Assembly: GCA_000403475.2 (NCBI GenBank)
Contig: KE159796.1
Span: 304,781 to 368,780, forward strand
From: Lachnospiraceae bacterium MD308
Lineage (GTDB): Bacteria > Bacillota > Clostridia > Lachnospirales > Lachnospiraceae
Reading direction: 5' to 3'
DNA length: 64,000 nucleotides
Positions 38,043-46,137 of the stretch are shown piece by piece (positions within the stretch are counted from its first letter, which is position 1; every line of letters starts with the position of its first letter). The position numbers and the translations under genes are program-made. The notes below the pieces were generated by a model, which had not been told where the DNA came from, ran no database searches, and was given only the letters and a program-made list of their open reading frames with translations.

Positions 38043-38450
38043 TTGATTGAAACAAAAGTGCCGAAGGATATACGAGCGTACGATATCCGGATTGCCGGGC
38101 CGTTTACAGTGCGCCAGGCCGCATTGCTCACGGTGGCTTTTATGGCGGATATGGCATTGTACTCACTGGTCCTGGACCCGCTGCAGGTTCCGTCAGAGAT
38201 ACGGATGTATGCAGTGATCCTGCTCGACCTGCCGATATTGATGTTCATTGCAAAACCAATGGGCATGAAGATGGAGCAGTACCTTGCGGCGGTCATACGG
38301 AGCAACTACCTTGCGCCGCTAAGGCGCAGGGCGGAGAACAGGATCGTGCAAAGGAAACCGTGCGTATATACGAAAAAAGAGCTGAAAGTGGAAAAGAAAA
38401 TGCTGAAAAAAGCAATGCCGGAACATCCTGAGTACAGGGCGTTCCGGTAG
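38043..38450 (+). CDS. PrgI family (VirB3-like) membrane protein
   Basis: The 135-residue protein starts IETKVPKDIRAYDIRIAGPF, the standard PrgI opening, followed by two membrane helices (QAALLTVAFMADMALYSLVL and MYAVILLDLPILMFIAK) and a basic C-terminus (KKELKVEKKMLKKAMPEH). The initiator is TTG with ttaaggaggtggcagac in front; the long upstream frame overlaps the previous gene. It binds the VirB4 ATPase in related systems, and virB4 follows. Confidence 0.85.
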   Translation: MIETKVPKDIRAYDIRIAGPFTVRQAALLTVAFMADMALYSLVLDPLQVPSEIRMYAVILLDLPILMFIAKPMGMKMEQYLAAVIRSNYLAPLRRRAENRIVQRKPCVYTKKELKVEKKMLKKAMPEHPEYRAFR

Positions 38451-38454
38451 CAGG

Positions 38455-38483
38455 CAGCGGAGGAGGGTTCCTCCGCTGTTTCC
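38455..38483 (+). terminator. Hairpin between prgI-like and virB4-like genes
   Basis: CAGCGGAGG/CCTCCGCTG around AGGGTT, then TTTCC. The short T-tract suggests partial termination or mRNA processing within the operon. Confidence 0.6.
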
Positions 38484-38488
38484 ATTTG

Positions 38489-38531
38489 TCATATTATATA
38501 TGGGCATCTGCCCATAAAGGAGGTTTTGAAA
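38489..38531 (+). promoter_or_regulatory. virB4 leader with TCATATTA motif and hairpin
   Basis: TCATATTA (38489-38496) is followed by ATGGGC-atct-GCCCAT and the ribosome site aaaggagg. Confidence 0.4.
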
Positions 38532-39989
38532 ATGGCAAGAAAAACAAAACGTGCGGCAGTGAAACAGACGATTCCGAAAACGCTCGCGGATACGATCCCC
38601 TATATCAGCGTGTTTGAGAATGGGATCATAGAAGTGTCGCCGGGGCTTTTCTCAAGGTCATATAAACTGCCCGAGGTGAACTTCAAAACGGTGAATGACG
38701 AGGCGCAGATGGTGCTTGCGGAAAAATATTCGCAGTTTCTGGGTTCCTTTGATGCCGGGATGTCGGCAGAGATCTCACTCTACAACAAGACGGTGGACGT
38801 AAATGAATTCCAGTCAAAAGTGTTTTTGAAGATGCGCGATGACAACCTGAATGTGTACCGGGATGAGTATAACGACATGCTCCTGGAAAAAATGTCAGGG
38901 GCAAAGAACAATATTGAGACCATTAAGCTGATGACGGTATCCCTGCGCGCGAAAAGCATCCGGGAGGCGTCTGAGAAGTTCGCGCAGCTTGACAGGCAGG
39001 TCACGGACGGCATGGTGGAGATTACAAGGCATGATGCGCCGCCGATGACGATTTATGAGCGCCTGGAGCTTTTGAATTCCATCTATAACCAGGACAGCAC
39101 GGTCCCGCTCTGCCGGGAACGGACCGCGGGCGGGAAAAAAGTACAGTCGTTCACTTTGGAAAACTGCGTGGCACAGGGGATTACGACGAAAGATGTGATC
39201 GCGCCGTCAGGGTTCCTGTTCCGGTCACGGGATTTTGAGATGGGCGGGACAGTAGCGAGGTCGTATTACGTGTCCAATTACCCGACCTGGCTGAAAGGCA
39301 CCGTGCTGACGGATTTCACCGCGATGCCTGCAAATATCCTGGTCAGCGTGTATTTCAACACGGTTGAGCAGGGGGAGGCGGTACGGCTTGTGAAAAGGCA
39401 GGGAACGAATATCGCATCCAAGATCGTTTCCAACCAGAAGAAAGCGGCGAGGGAGGGATATGCCGCAGAGTATATCTCCCCGGATATCCAGACCGCAAGG
39501 GATGAGGCGGATGAGCTGATGGCCGGGCTTACGAAGGATAATGAACGGCTGTTTCTGACGAATTTCGTCATCACGCTGTTCGCAAACGATATGGACCAGC
39601 TTAAGACATATGAGGAGCAGATGAAACTGATCGCCAACAAGAACCTGCTCACCGTCAAGCCGGTAGGCATGCAGCAGGAGAATGCGTTCAATACCAGCCT
39701 CCCGCTGGGCAACCCGCAGCTTTGTATCGAACGCCTGATGTCCAGCAATTCCATCTGCTCGCTGATTCCCTTTGATGTGAAGGAACTCCGCCAGGATTCG
39801 GGAATGTATTACGGGCTGAATGCAGCAAGCAAGAACATGATTCGCTACAACAGGATGTCTGACGTGAACTGCAACGGATGCATCCTCGGCATGCCGGGAG
39901 CCGGGAAATCCTTTGCCGCGAAACGCGAGATGATCAATGTCCTGCTGAACACGGACAATGAAGTGTATGTCATAGACCCCGAGCGCGAG
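38532..39989 (+). CDS. VirB4-like conjugation ATPase, 5' exon (intron-split)
   Basis: The first 486 codons of a VirB4/TraE ATPase powering pilus and channel assembly. The N-terminal domain is followed by Walker A GMPGAGKSFAAKRE (~residue 459). Reading through the intron stops six codons later, at 40010, giving a protein without Walker B. After splicing, PERE joins YYELAKNLGG of the 3' exon in the same frame, giving a 797-residue VirB4 of ordinary length. The ATG at 38532 follows aaaggaggttttgaaa; an upstream TTG is rejected. Confidence 0.88.
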
Positions 39990-40538
39990 GTGCGACAAGA
40001 AGTCGCATAATAAATTGCTGGTCGTCAGCTACCCTATCCATTTGGGGTAATCCTACCACAATCTGCGTGAATGGCAACGTTCAGGTGGGAAGCTTGTGGG
40101 ACAATATGGGAAACCTGACAGCCTAAGTCGGGCGTACTGTTAGGATAAGAGTGCTATGACGAATGTAATGTGAACCATTGTAAGAGTCGTTACAGGGAAT
40201 AAGTGAAATAAGGCTGATACACTTACACCAAAAGGTGCGGAGGTGGTTGCGGTGACTTTCGCGACGCCGTAACAAATGGACGTGATTCCTCCCGGCTCAA
40301 AGATGGCGTCTAAGGCATTCATAATTATTTATTATGCGGAACTTGGTAAGCCCTATGTGTTCCTTATTTAAGGTATCGACCCCGCAAGGGGAAGAAATGA
40401 CGCAGAGGGTAAAGGAACGGGATAAAAAGCGAATGGCTCTGCTGTAATGGCGGGGCATAGGGGTTCAAGATTTGCCCTGACCTGAAAGGGTGCAGACTTA
40501 TCCCACGGTATTTCATGACAAAGAATGGAGGTAAACCT

Positions 40539-42218
40539 ATGAACGGTAATAATTCAACGACGGAAACAATAGTTTCCGAGAGATTATCGGACAGCAAGCG
40601 GCTTTCTACGCAGTGGAAAACTATCGACTGGAAGAAAGCGGAGCAGGAAGTTAATAGGCTGCAAGTCAGGATTGTCAAGGCAACTCAGGAAAAGAAATGG
40701 AACACAGTGAAGCGGCTTCAGTATTTATTGACACACTCGTTCTATGCAAAAGCACTCGCCGTAAGGCGTGTGACCACAAACAAAGGAAAGAAAACCGCAG
40801 GGGTGGACGGGGAAATCTGGTCAACGCCTGCAATGAAGATGAGGGCTGTCATGTCATTGACAGACAAAGGCTATAAAGCAAAACCGTTAAGACGTGTCTA
40901 TATCGAGAAGAAAGCTAAGAAAAAGAAACGTCCGTTAGGAATTCCAACTATGTATGACAGAGCAATGCAGGCGTTGTACGCCCTTGCATTAGAGCCAGTG
41001 GCAGAAACAACCGCCGACACGAAATCGTTTGGTTTCAGAAAGGGGCGTTGCGGTCAGGACGCGTGCGAATATATTTTCACGGCATTGTCACGCAAGGTAT
41101 CGCCCGAATGGGTTTTAGAGGGCGACATCAAAGGCTGTTTTGATAACATCAGCCATGAATGGTTAGTGGAAAATATCCCTATGGACAAATCTATTCTGAA
41201 ACAGTTCCTGAAAGCGGGATTTATCTTCAAAGGGGAGCTGTTCCCGACAGAGGACGGCACTCCGCAGGGCGGTGTCATTTCACCGATTCTTGCAAACATG
41301 GCACTGGACGGTATGCAGAAAGTATTGTCAGACAGATTCCACACCAACAGGCTTGGGAAAGTGGACTTACGGTTCAAGAACGCCCACAAGGTCAATCTGG
41401 TACGCTACGCTGATGATTTTGTAGTAACAGCGGCAACGGAGGAAATCGCCTTGGAAGCAAAGGAATTGATAAAAGACTTCCTGAAAACAAGGGGCTTGGA
41501 ATTATCTGACGAGAAAACGGTAGTCACCCACATCAACGACGGATTCGATATGTTAGGCTGGACATTCCGAAAGTTTAAAGGAAAGCTGATTGTGAAGCCG
41601 TCAAAGAAATCCATACAGACAATCGTGAGGAATTTATCTGACACGATACTGAAACGTGGGAAAGCATGGAATCAGGACGTGCTGATTATGAAACTGAACC
41701 AACAAATCCGAGGATGGACGAATTACCACCAGTCTGTGTGTGCGGCAGAAGCGTTTGCACATTTGGACTATATTCTCTATGAGTTATTGTGGAGATGGGC
41801 GAAAAGGCGGCATCCGAAGAAAGGGCAATGGTGGATTTCCACGAGGTATTGGCACCGAAGGGAAAACCGAAACTGGGTGTTCGCTACGGACACAAAGGAG
41901 CTGATACGTGTAGACCATACGCCGATTGTCCGACACACAAAGGTAAGGGAAGCAGCCAACCCATTCCTTGATACGGAATATTTCAAACAACGCAAGTTCA
42001 ATCAGGGAATGAAGAAACTTTCAGGAAGATTCAAACTAATCTGGAAGAATCAGGACGGCTGTTGCTATCACTGTGGAATGCCACTGGACATTTCGGACGA
42101 AAGGGAAATTTTCTTTAAAGTACCAAAGTCCTGCGGTGGCAAGGAGGAAGTGGCTAACATGGCGTATGTTCATGCTGATTGCCAACGAATCTATCTTGAG
42201 AGCCGCTCGAAAGAGTGA
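40539..42218 (+). CDS. ltrA: Group II intron-encoded reverse transcriptase/maturase
   Basis: A 559-residue multifunctional protein: RT domain with RRVYIEKKAKKKKRPLGIPT, FGFRKGRCGQDA, DIKGCFDNISHEWL, the GTPQGGVISPILANM block and the catalytic YADD (LVRYADDFVV); maturase domain X around IRGWTNYHQSV; and a C-terminal HNH endonuclease with CYHCGMPLD and VHADCQ. All parts needed for splicing and target-primed retrohoming are visible. Start ATG after ggaggt; 8 codons upstream another ATG is in frame. Confidence 0.95.
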   Translation: MNGNNSTTETIVSERLSDSKRLSTQWKTIDWKKAEQEVNRLQVRIVKATQEKKWNTVKRLQYLLTHSFYAKALAVRRVTTNKGKKTAGVDGEIWSTPAMKMRAVMSLTDKGYKAKPLRRVYIEKKAKKKKRPLGIPTMYDRAMQALYALALEPVAETTADTKSFGFRKGRCGQDACEYIFTALSRKVSPEWVLEGDIKGCFDNISHEWLVENIPMDKSILKQFLKAGFIFKGELFPTEDGTPQGGVISPILANMALDGMQKVLSDRFHTNRLGKVDLRFKNAHKVNLVRYADDFVVTAATEEIALEAKELIKDFLKTRGLELSDEKTVVTHINDGFDMLGWTFRKFKGKLIVKPSKKSIQTIVRNLSDTILKRGKAWNQDVLIMKLNQQIRGWTNYHQSVCAAEAFAHLDYILYELLWRWAKRRHPKKGQWWISTRYWHRRENRNWVFATDTKELIRVDHTPIVRHTKVREAANPFLDTEYFKQRKFNQGMKKLSGRFKLIWKNQDGCCYHCGMPLDISDEREIFFKVPKSCGGKEEVANMAYVHADCQRIYLESRSKE

Positions 42219-42228
42219 TGAAATGCTT

Positions 42229-42303
42229 GAGCCGTATGAGTGGAAACGCTCACGTACGGTTCTTAGGCGAGAAAGGGCGAGTAATCGCCCCGACTTAGCC
42301 GAC
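42229..42303 (+). ncRNA. Group II intron domains V and VI
   Basis: Domain V is the 34-nt hairpin 42229-42262 (GAGCCGT..AGTGGAAAC..GTACGGTTC) with the catalytic AGC. Domain VI follows with stem GGGCGA-GTAA-TCGCCC closed by GGC/GCC, ending at the 3' splice site. Confidence 0.9.
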
Positions 42304-43239
42304 TATTACGAGCTGGCTAAAAACCTTGGCGGCGCAGTTGTCAGGATAGCCAACGGCTCTAAGTCCTATATCAATCCATTTGACATGCATATGGATAACA
42401 CGGATGACGACGGGGATCCGGTAAAGGTCAAGACCGATTTTATCGAAACGGTCTGCGAGATTGCCATTGGCGGGAGGTACGGGCTGTCTCCCATTGAGAA
42501 GTCGATCATCGACCGGTGCGTGAATGTTGTCTATGAGCCGTACCTTGACCACCTTGAAAAAACAGGGAAACGGATTGACTACCAGGCAGCGCCTACCATG
42601 CTTGATTTTTACAATGTCATGAACATGCAGAGCCAGCCGGAGGCGGTGAGCATGGCGCTGTCACTGGAGCGATATGTGAAAGGCGCGCTGGATGTCTTCT
42701 CGCACCATACGAACATCGAGATTGACAACCGGTTCACGGTATTCGACATTAAGAACATCGGCTCCGGGCTCAAAGAGCTTGGGCTCCAGATATGCCTGGA
42801 TAACATCTGGAACAAGATGGTGTCGAACAAGGCCAAGGGAAGGGATACATGGTTCTACATTGACGAGTTCTACCTCCTCATGCAGAAACCGACGTCTGCC
42901 GCTTATATTGCTGAAATATGGAAACGTGCCCGGAAGTGGAACGGGATTCCGACTGCAATCACGCAGAATGTGGAGGATATGCTGAAAAGCGAGGATGCGA
43001 GGACAGTCATCAACAACTGCTCCTTCCGCATGCTGCTCGGACAGGCGCCGATGAACCGGAAACAGCTCTGCCAGATGTATGACATCTCCCCGGAGGAGGA
43101 GAAGTATATCAGCGCGGCGAAACCGGGCATGGGGCTGCTCCAGATTGGAGACGACATCATACCTGTGGATGACTCGTTCCCGAAACATACGCAGCTGTAC
43201 AGGATCATGTCGACAAAGCCACATGAAGATTTGGGATAA
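42304..43239 (+). CDS. VirB4-like conjugation ATPase, 3' exon
   Basis: The remaining 311 codons of the ATPase. The exon begins YYELAKNLGGAVVRIANGS and NPFDMHM and holds Walker B in DTWFYIDEFYLLMQ, then the motif-III glutamine region PTAITQNVEDML. An apparent ORF running back to 42073 is accidental reading of the intron. Two nucleotides after the stop begins a leader with a ribosome site for the next gene. Confidence 0.88.
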   Translation, partial: YYELAKNLGGAVVRIANGSKSYINPFDMHMDNTDDDGDPVKVKTDFIETVCEIAIGGRYGLSPIEKSIIDRCVNVVYEPYLDHLEKTGKRIDYQAAPTMLDFYNVMNMQSQPEAVSMALSLERYVKGALDVFSHHTNIEIDNRFTVFDIKNIGSGLKELGLQICLDNIWNKMVSNKAKGRDTWFYIDEFYLLMQKPTSAAYIAEIWKRARKWNGIPTAITQNVEDMLKSEDARTVINNCSFRMLLGQAPMNRKQLCQMYDISPEEEKYISAAKPGMGLLQIGDDIIPVDDSFPKHTQLYRIMSTKPHEDLG

Positions 43240-43284
43240 TGGAAAGGAGGATGTGGGAGGTTGCCGGCCTCCCGCAGATGACAT

Positions 43285-43989
43285 ATGGAACAGAGAGAGA
43301 TTTCAATTGAGGAACTTTTAATGCTTGCAAGCGGAACGGACAGTGAGGGCAACGCCCTTGCCGCCGGCTCCCTGGCGCGGGATAAGATAAAGGACATGGA
43401 GCCGGTCACGCTTGACAATATATTTTTGGAAAAAGCAGTGTTTGACGTAAAGGCGGACGGCGGATGCGCCGTGGTGAAGGCGGATTTCCCGGCATCCGCA
43501 TCCCTGTTTTTCGAAAAAGCGGAAAAAATGTGCAGGGAGTGGCTGGACGTTCCGGTGCCGGAAGACGAGGCGTTTTCCCTGCTGCTCTCGCCATACCTGC
43601 TGAATGGCAGCGTGTATGTGCTCTTCCAGAACCTTGTGTTCGCTTACGGGCATGAAAAGCCGGATGGCGGGAGATGCCTGATCCTTGCGTTTGACAATAC
43701 CGCTACCATCCCGTATGAGACGGGGGATGTGGATTACGCGGCAATCGTCCGTGAAGTGGAGGCGGAAATGAAACGCCGGGAAGCGGAACTGACGGAAGAG
43801 CTGGATGATGCGAAAGAGGAAGAGGATGCGGCGCGTGATGCCGGGGCATATGACTTCGGAAAGGAGATTGCTGACAGGTATGACCCGGAGCATCCGGAAC
43901 CCCGCGGCAATCCGGTGGACAAAGGCCGGCTGCGTTCGGGGAAACAGTACCGGGGAATCCGGATTGCGAGGAGGGATGAAGATGCGTAG
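43285..43989 (+). CDS. Hypothetical conjugative-element protein (234 aa)
   Basis: Soluble protein, acidic, with a predicted coiled coil near residues 150-195 (IVREVEAEMKRREAELTEEL). No domain is recognised. Its ribosome site (aaaggagg, 43243-43250) is 34 nt from the ATG, with a GGGAGG/CCTCCC hairpin between, as in the SSB-like gene. The 3' end overlaps the next gene by 8 nt. Confidence 0.6.
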   Translation: MEQREISIEELLMLASGTDSEGNALAAGSLARDKIKDMEPVTLDNIFLEKAVFDVKADGGCAVVKADFPASASLFFEKAEKMCREWLDVPVPEDEAFSLLLSPYLLNGSVYVLFQNLVFAYGHEKPDGGRCLILAFDNTATIPYETGDVDYAAIVREVEAEMKRREAELTEELDDAKEEEDAARDAGAYDFGKEIADRYDPEHPEPRGNPVDKGRLRSGKQYRGIRIARRDEDA

Positions 43990-44698
43990 ATTATTCCTGC
44001 TGTTGGCTGCATCATTCCTGATTGCCATGCCGGTATGCGCGGCGGAGGTGCCGGAGCCAGGGCAGGCAGGGCAAAGAACAGGGCAGGGGGATGGGCAGGC
44101 ATCAGAAGAGGCATGGAACCCGGAGGAAGACCCGGCGGCAGATGCCGCAGGCTCCTACCCGGAGGCGGGCACGGACACCCTGTCTGTGACAGTGAAGTAC
44201 ACGGACGGGCTTAAGGCGGAGGCAGGGGATACGTTTGATATCGTATATCAGGTGGTCGGCTCTGACGCGCCTGCAACGATCACCGTGGATGCGGACGAGA
44301 TTGACGGCTATGAGGGCGAGATCGAACTCCCGGAGGGCACCTATGAGGTGCTGGGCCTTCAATATACCGGGGAGCGGGAGGAAATCCAGTCCTACGGGAT
44401 TGAAAATGGATTTACCGTCGGAAATAATGCCGCCGTATGCCTCGTGATCGGGAAAGACGGCACATTTTCGCTTGCAGGGCAGGAGGGGTACTTTACCCAG
44501 ATCGGGGAAGAGGATATGAGCGGGGAGGCGCCGACAGACGCGGAACTGCGGGAGGCGGAGATTGCGGCGGAACAAAAGGAGGAGCCGCCGGAGATCGAAA
44601 CCCCCGGAATCCTGCGTGCCGTGCCGCTGCTTGTCCTGAGCGTGGTACTGGCGGCAGGAGTCTGTATCGTGAAGAAGAAGGGGTTGCTGGACAGATAG
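43982..44698 (+). CDS. Secreted, membrane-anchored DUF4366-like protein
   Basis: 238 residues: signal peptide (RRLFLLLAASFLIAMPVCA), a low-complexity acidic Gly/Ala/Glu stretch, a beta-rich domain (~60-165, YTDGLKAEAGDTFDIVYQV) and a C-terminal membrane helix (LLVLSVVLAAGVCIV) followed by KKKGLLDR. This layout and the place behind virB4 match DUF4366-type proteins of ICEs; the family name is inferred from architecture. The start at 43982 fits the aggagg site better than 43976. Confidence 0.65.
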   Translation: MRRLFLLLAASFLIAMPVCAAEVPEPGQAGQRTGQGDGQASEEAWNPEEDPAADAAGSYPEAGTDTLSVTVKYTDGLKAEAGDTFDIVYQVVGSDAPATITVDADEIDGYEGEIELPEGTYEVLGLQYTGEREEIQSYGIENGFTVGNNAAVCLVIGKDGTFSLAGQEGYFTQIGEEDMSGEAPTDAELREAEIAAEQKEEPPEIETPGILRAVPLLVLSVVLAAGVCIVKKKGLLDR

Positions 44699-44700
44699 GG

Positions 44701-44722
44701 GAGGCCGGAGACGGCCTCTTTT
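44701..44722 (+). terminator. Terminator closing the virB2-to-DUF4366 block
   Basis: GAGGCC/GGCCTC around GGAGAC, then TTTTCC. Confidence 0.75.
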
Positions 44723-44886
44723 CCTGTGTGCCGAGTCAGTTAGTAGCCGGAAAAAAGGAAAGAGTAAACGTGAATTAAAAAAATTCATAAAAGTTTTGTT
44801 GCATTAACCGATATAAAATAATAAAATAGAGATAGAAAAGTATGAATTGCAGCAGAAGAACCATACTGACAAAGGAGGTGTTTATC

Positions 44887-45078
44887 ATGGCAACTTCAAG
44901 TATCACAAAGAATTTTGTCATTTCCGGCAAGGAACAGGTGGAGATGTTCATCAATGCGATTGAAGAATCTGCCAAGAACCGTCCTGTGCGTACCCCTGTG
45001 GCTGCAAGGCAGATCAAAGGGGAGGAGGAACTGAGAAAATTCATGAAAGAATGGGAGAAAGCGAATGCAGAGCAATGA
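44887..45078 (+). CDS. Small protein upstream of GNAT gene, possible antitoxin
   Basis: 63 residues (ATSSITKNFVISGKEQVEMF, then KGEEELRKFMKEWEKANAEQ): one short strand and two helices, without a recognised family. It overlaps the GNAT gene by 14 nt. Small genes overlapping a GNAT-type acetyltransferase are a common toxin-antitoxin layout, though those known (TacA, AtaR) are ribbon-helix-helix proteins and this one is not clearly so. ATG after aaaggaggtg. Confidence 0.6.
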   Translation: MATSSITKNFVISGKEQVEMFINAIEESAKNRPVRTPVAARQIKGEEELRKFMKEWEKANAEQ

Positions 45079-45679
45079 TAAGTTTTTCTATATCAACATT
45101 CGTGATTATCTGGCATTAGGAAATGATGATAAAGCCGGAGAGCCAATGCTTGCCAGAGTGCTTTCCGGTTTTTCCTGTCCGAAGAATCAGGATGTGGCGA
45201 ATTTTTTAAAGAAGAACGCGGTGGAATTTACCAAAAAGAGCCAGTCAGTTACATACCTTGTGTTTTCCGTGGAAAGTAAGGAACTGCTTGGATATTTTAC
45301 CCTTGCATTAAAGCCTTTGTCAGTCAGGGGTGAGACGGTAAGCAATACTACGAAAAGAAAACTGCTGCGTATCAGCGAACTGGACGAAAATTCAGATACA
45401 TATACCATGTCGGCATATCTGATCGCCCAGCTTGGGAAAAATTATATGAATGGCGCAAATGAAAAGATTACGGGAAAAGAGCTCATCGAATTGGCATGGA
45501 CTGTGATAGAGGATGCACAATATATGCTTGGCGGCATAGTGGCATTTCTGGAAACTGAAAATGAGGAAAAGCTGTTATCTTTCTATAGGAACAACCGTTT
45601 TTCGCAGTTTGATACAAGGCAGACTGCATCAGATGCGGACGAATCGCATGAGCTGGTACAGCTTTTAAGGCTGCTCTAA
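45065..45679 (+). CDS. GNAT-fold N-acetyltransferase (possible toxin)
   Basis: 204 residues. The core strands read YLVFSVESKELLGYFTLALKPL and TYTMSAYLIAQLGKNYMNG, where the QLGKNY segment is the acetyl-CoA pyrophosphate loop position, followed by GGIVAFLETENEEKLLSFYRNNRF, the end of the GNAT fold. Such proteins in mobile elements may acetylate aminoacyl-tRNA or act as ordinary acetyltransferases. Linked to the preceding small gene by a 14-nt overlap. Confidence 0.7.
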   Translation: MQSNDKFFYINIRDYLALGNDDKAGEPMLARVLSGFSCPKNQDVANFLKKNAVEFTKKSQSVTYLVFSVESKELLGYFTLALKPLSVRGETVSNTTKRKLLRISELDENSDTYTMSAYLIAQLGKNYMNGANEKITGKELIELAWTVIEDAQYMLGGIVAFLETENEEKLLSFYRNNRFSQFDTRQTASDADESHELVQLLRLL

Positions 45680-46137
45680 TGCGATTGCGTGTACTGAAAA
45701 TATGGATTTTGTCGACAAAAGCGCAATTTGTCGATTTGCCGAACTGCAAATTGGGTGGGGTAAATTCCGCATAGGTGGGGCAAAAGGGGTAAAAAGTCAT
45801 CAAAGTCTAACAGCGACACAGGCGGCAATCTCAAATTAATGCCATAGGATTTTTGGTGCTAACAGGCAAAAGTATTGAAGAATGGCTTAAAATCAGGGGA
45901 TTTTGAGGTTTGGTGGGGTTCGTCACAGTAGGTGGTGGATCTCTCTTTTTGTGAATTTTTATGCCGCTAATAAAGGCGGGGCATTGGGTGCAAGAAATAA
46001 CGATAACGCCATTCAAAAATTGTATCAATTTGGACTTGCAATATAGTGTAAGAGAGTATCAGTCAGTAACCGTCTCCTGCTTGATTTTCCATATTGTCAC
46101 TGGAAACATATCTTTTTGCAGGAAGGAGAGGGATTTT
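45680..46137 (+). other. 458-nt intergenic region with repeats; candidate oriT or control region
   Basis: No gene is seen. It holds CAATTTG/CAAATTG inverted arms about 17 nt apart (45724-45751), followed by GGTGGGG at 45754, 45774 and 45912 (first two 20 bp apart), G-rich tracts, and a CCATATTG motif at 46089-46096 before the next gene. It is the largest non-coding gap of the transfer region. An oriT role is a guess. Confidence 0.35.

Larger units (their letters stand above)
39990..42303 (+). mobile_element. Group II intron inserted in the virB4-like gene
   Basis: 2314 nt. The 5' end is GTGCGAC, the group II consensus, directly after the exon codons GAG-CGC-GAG. The 3' end is AGCCGAC (final AC), after a canonical domain V and VI. 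Possible exon-binding sites: GGGGT at 40044-40048 pairs with ACCCC of the exon (IBS2), and TTCGCG at 40258-40263 pairs with CGCGAG at the exon end (IBS1, one G-U). It lies in the sense orientation and carries a full maturase gene, so it should splice and be mobile. Confidence 0.92.

Noticed and set aside
42073..42303. 5' extension of the VirB4 3' exon ORF
   Set aside because: It reads through the maturase gene and intron domains V/VI; the splice site explains the join.
43251..43310. 19-codon leader peptide starting in the ribosome site of the 43285 gene
   Set aside because: Start lies directly on the ribosome site with no spacing; probably accidental.
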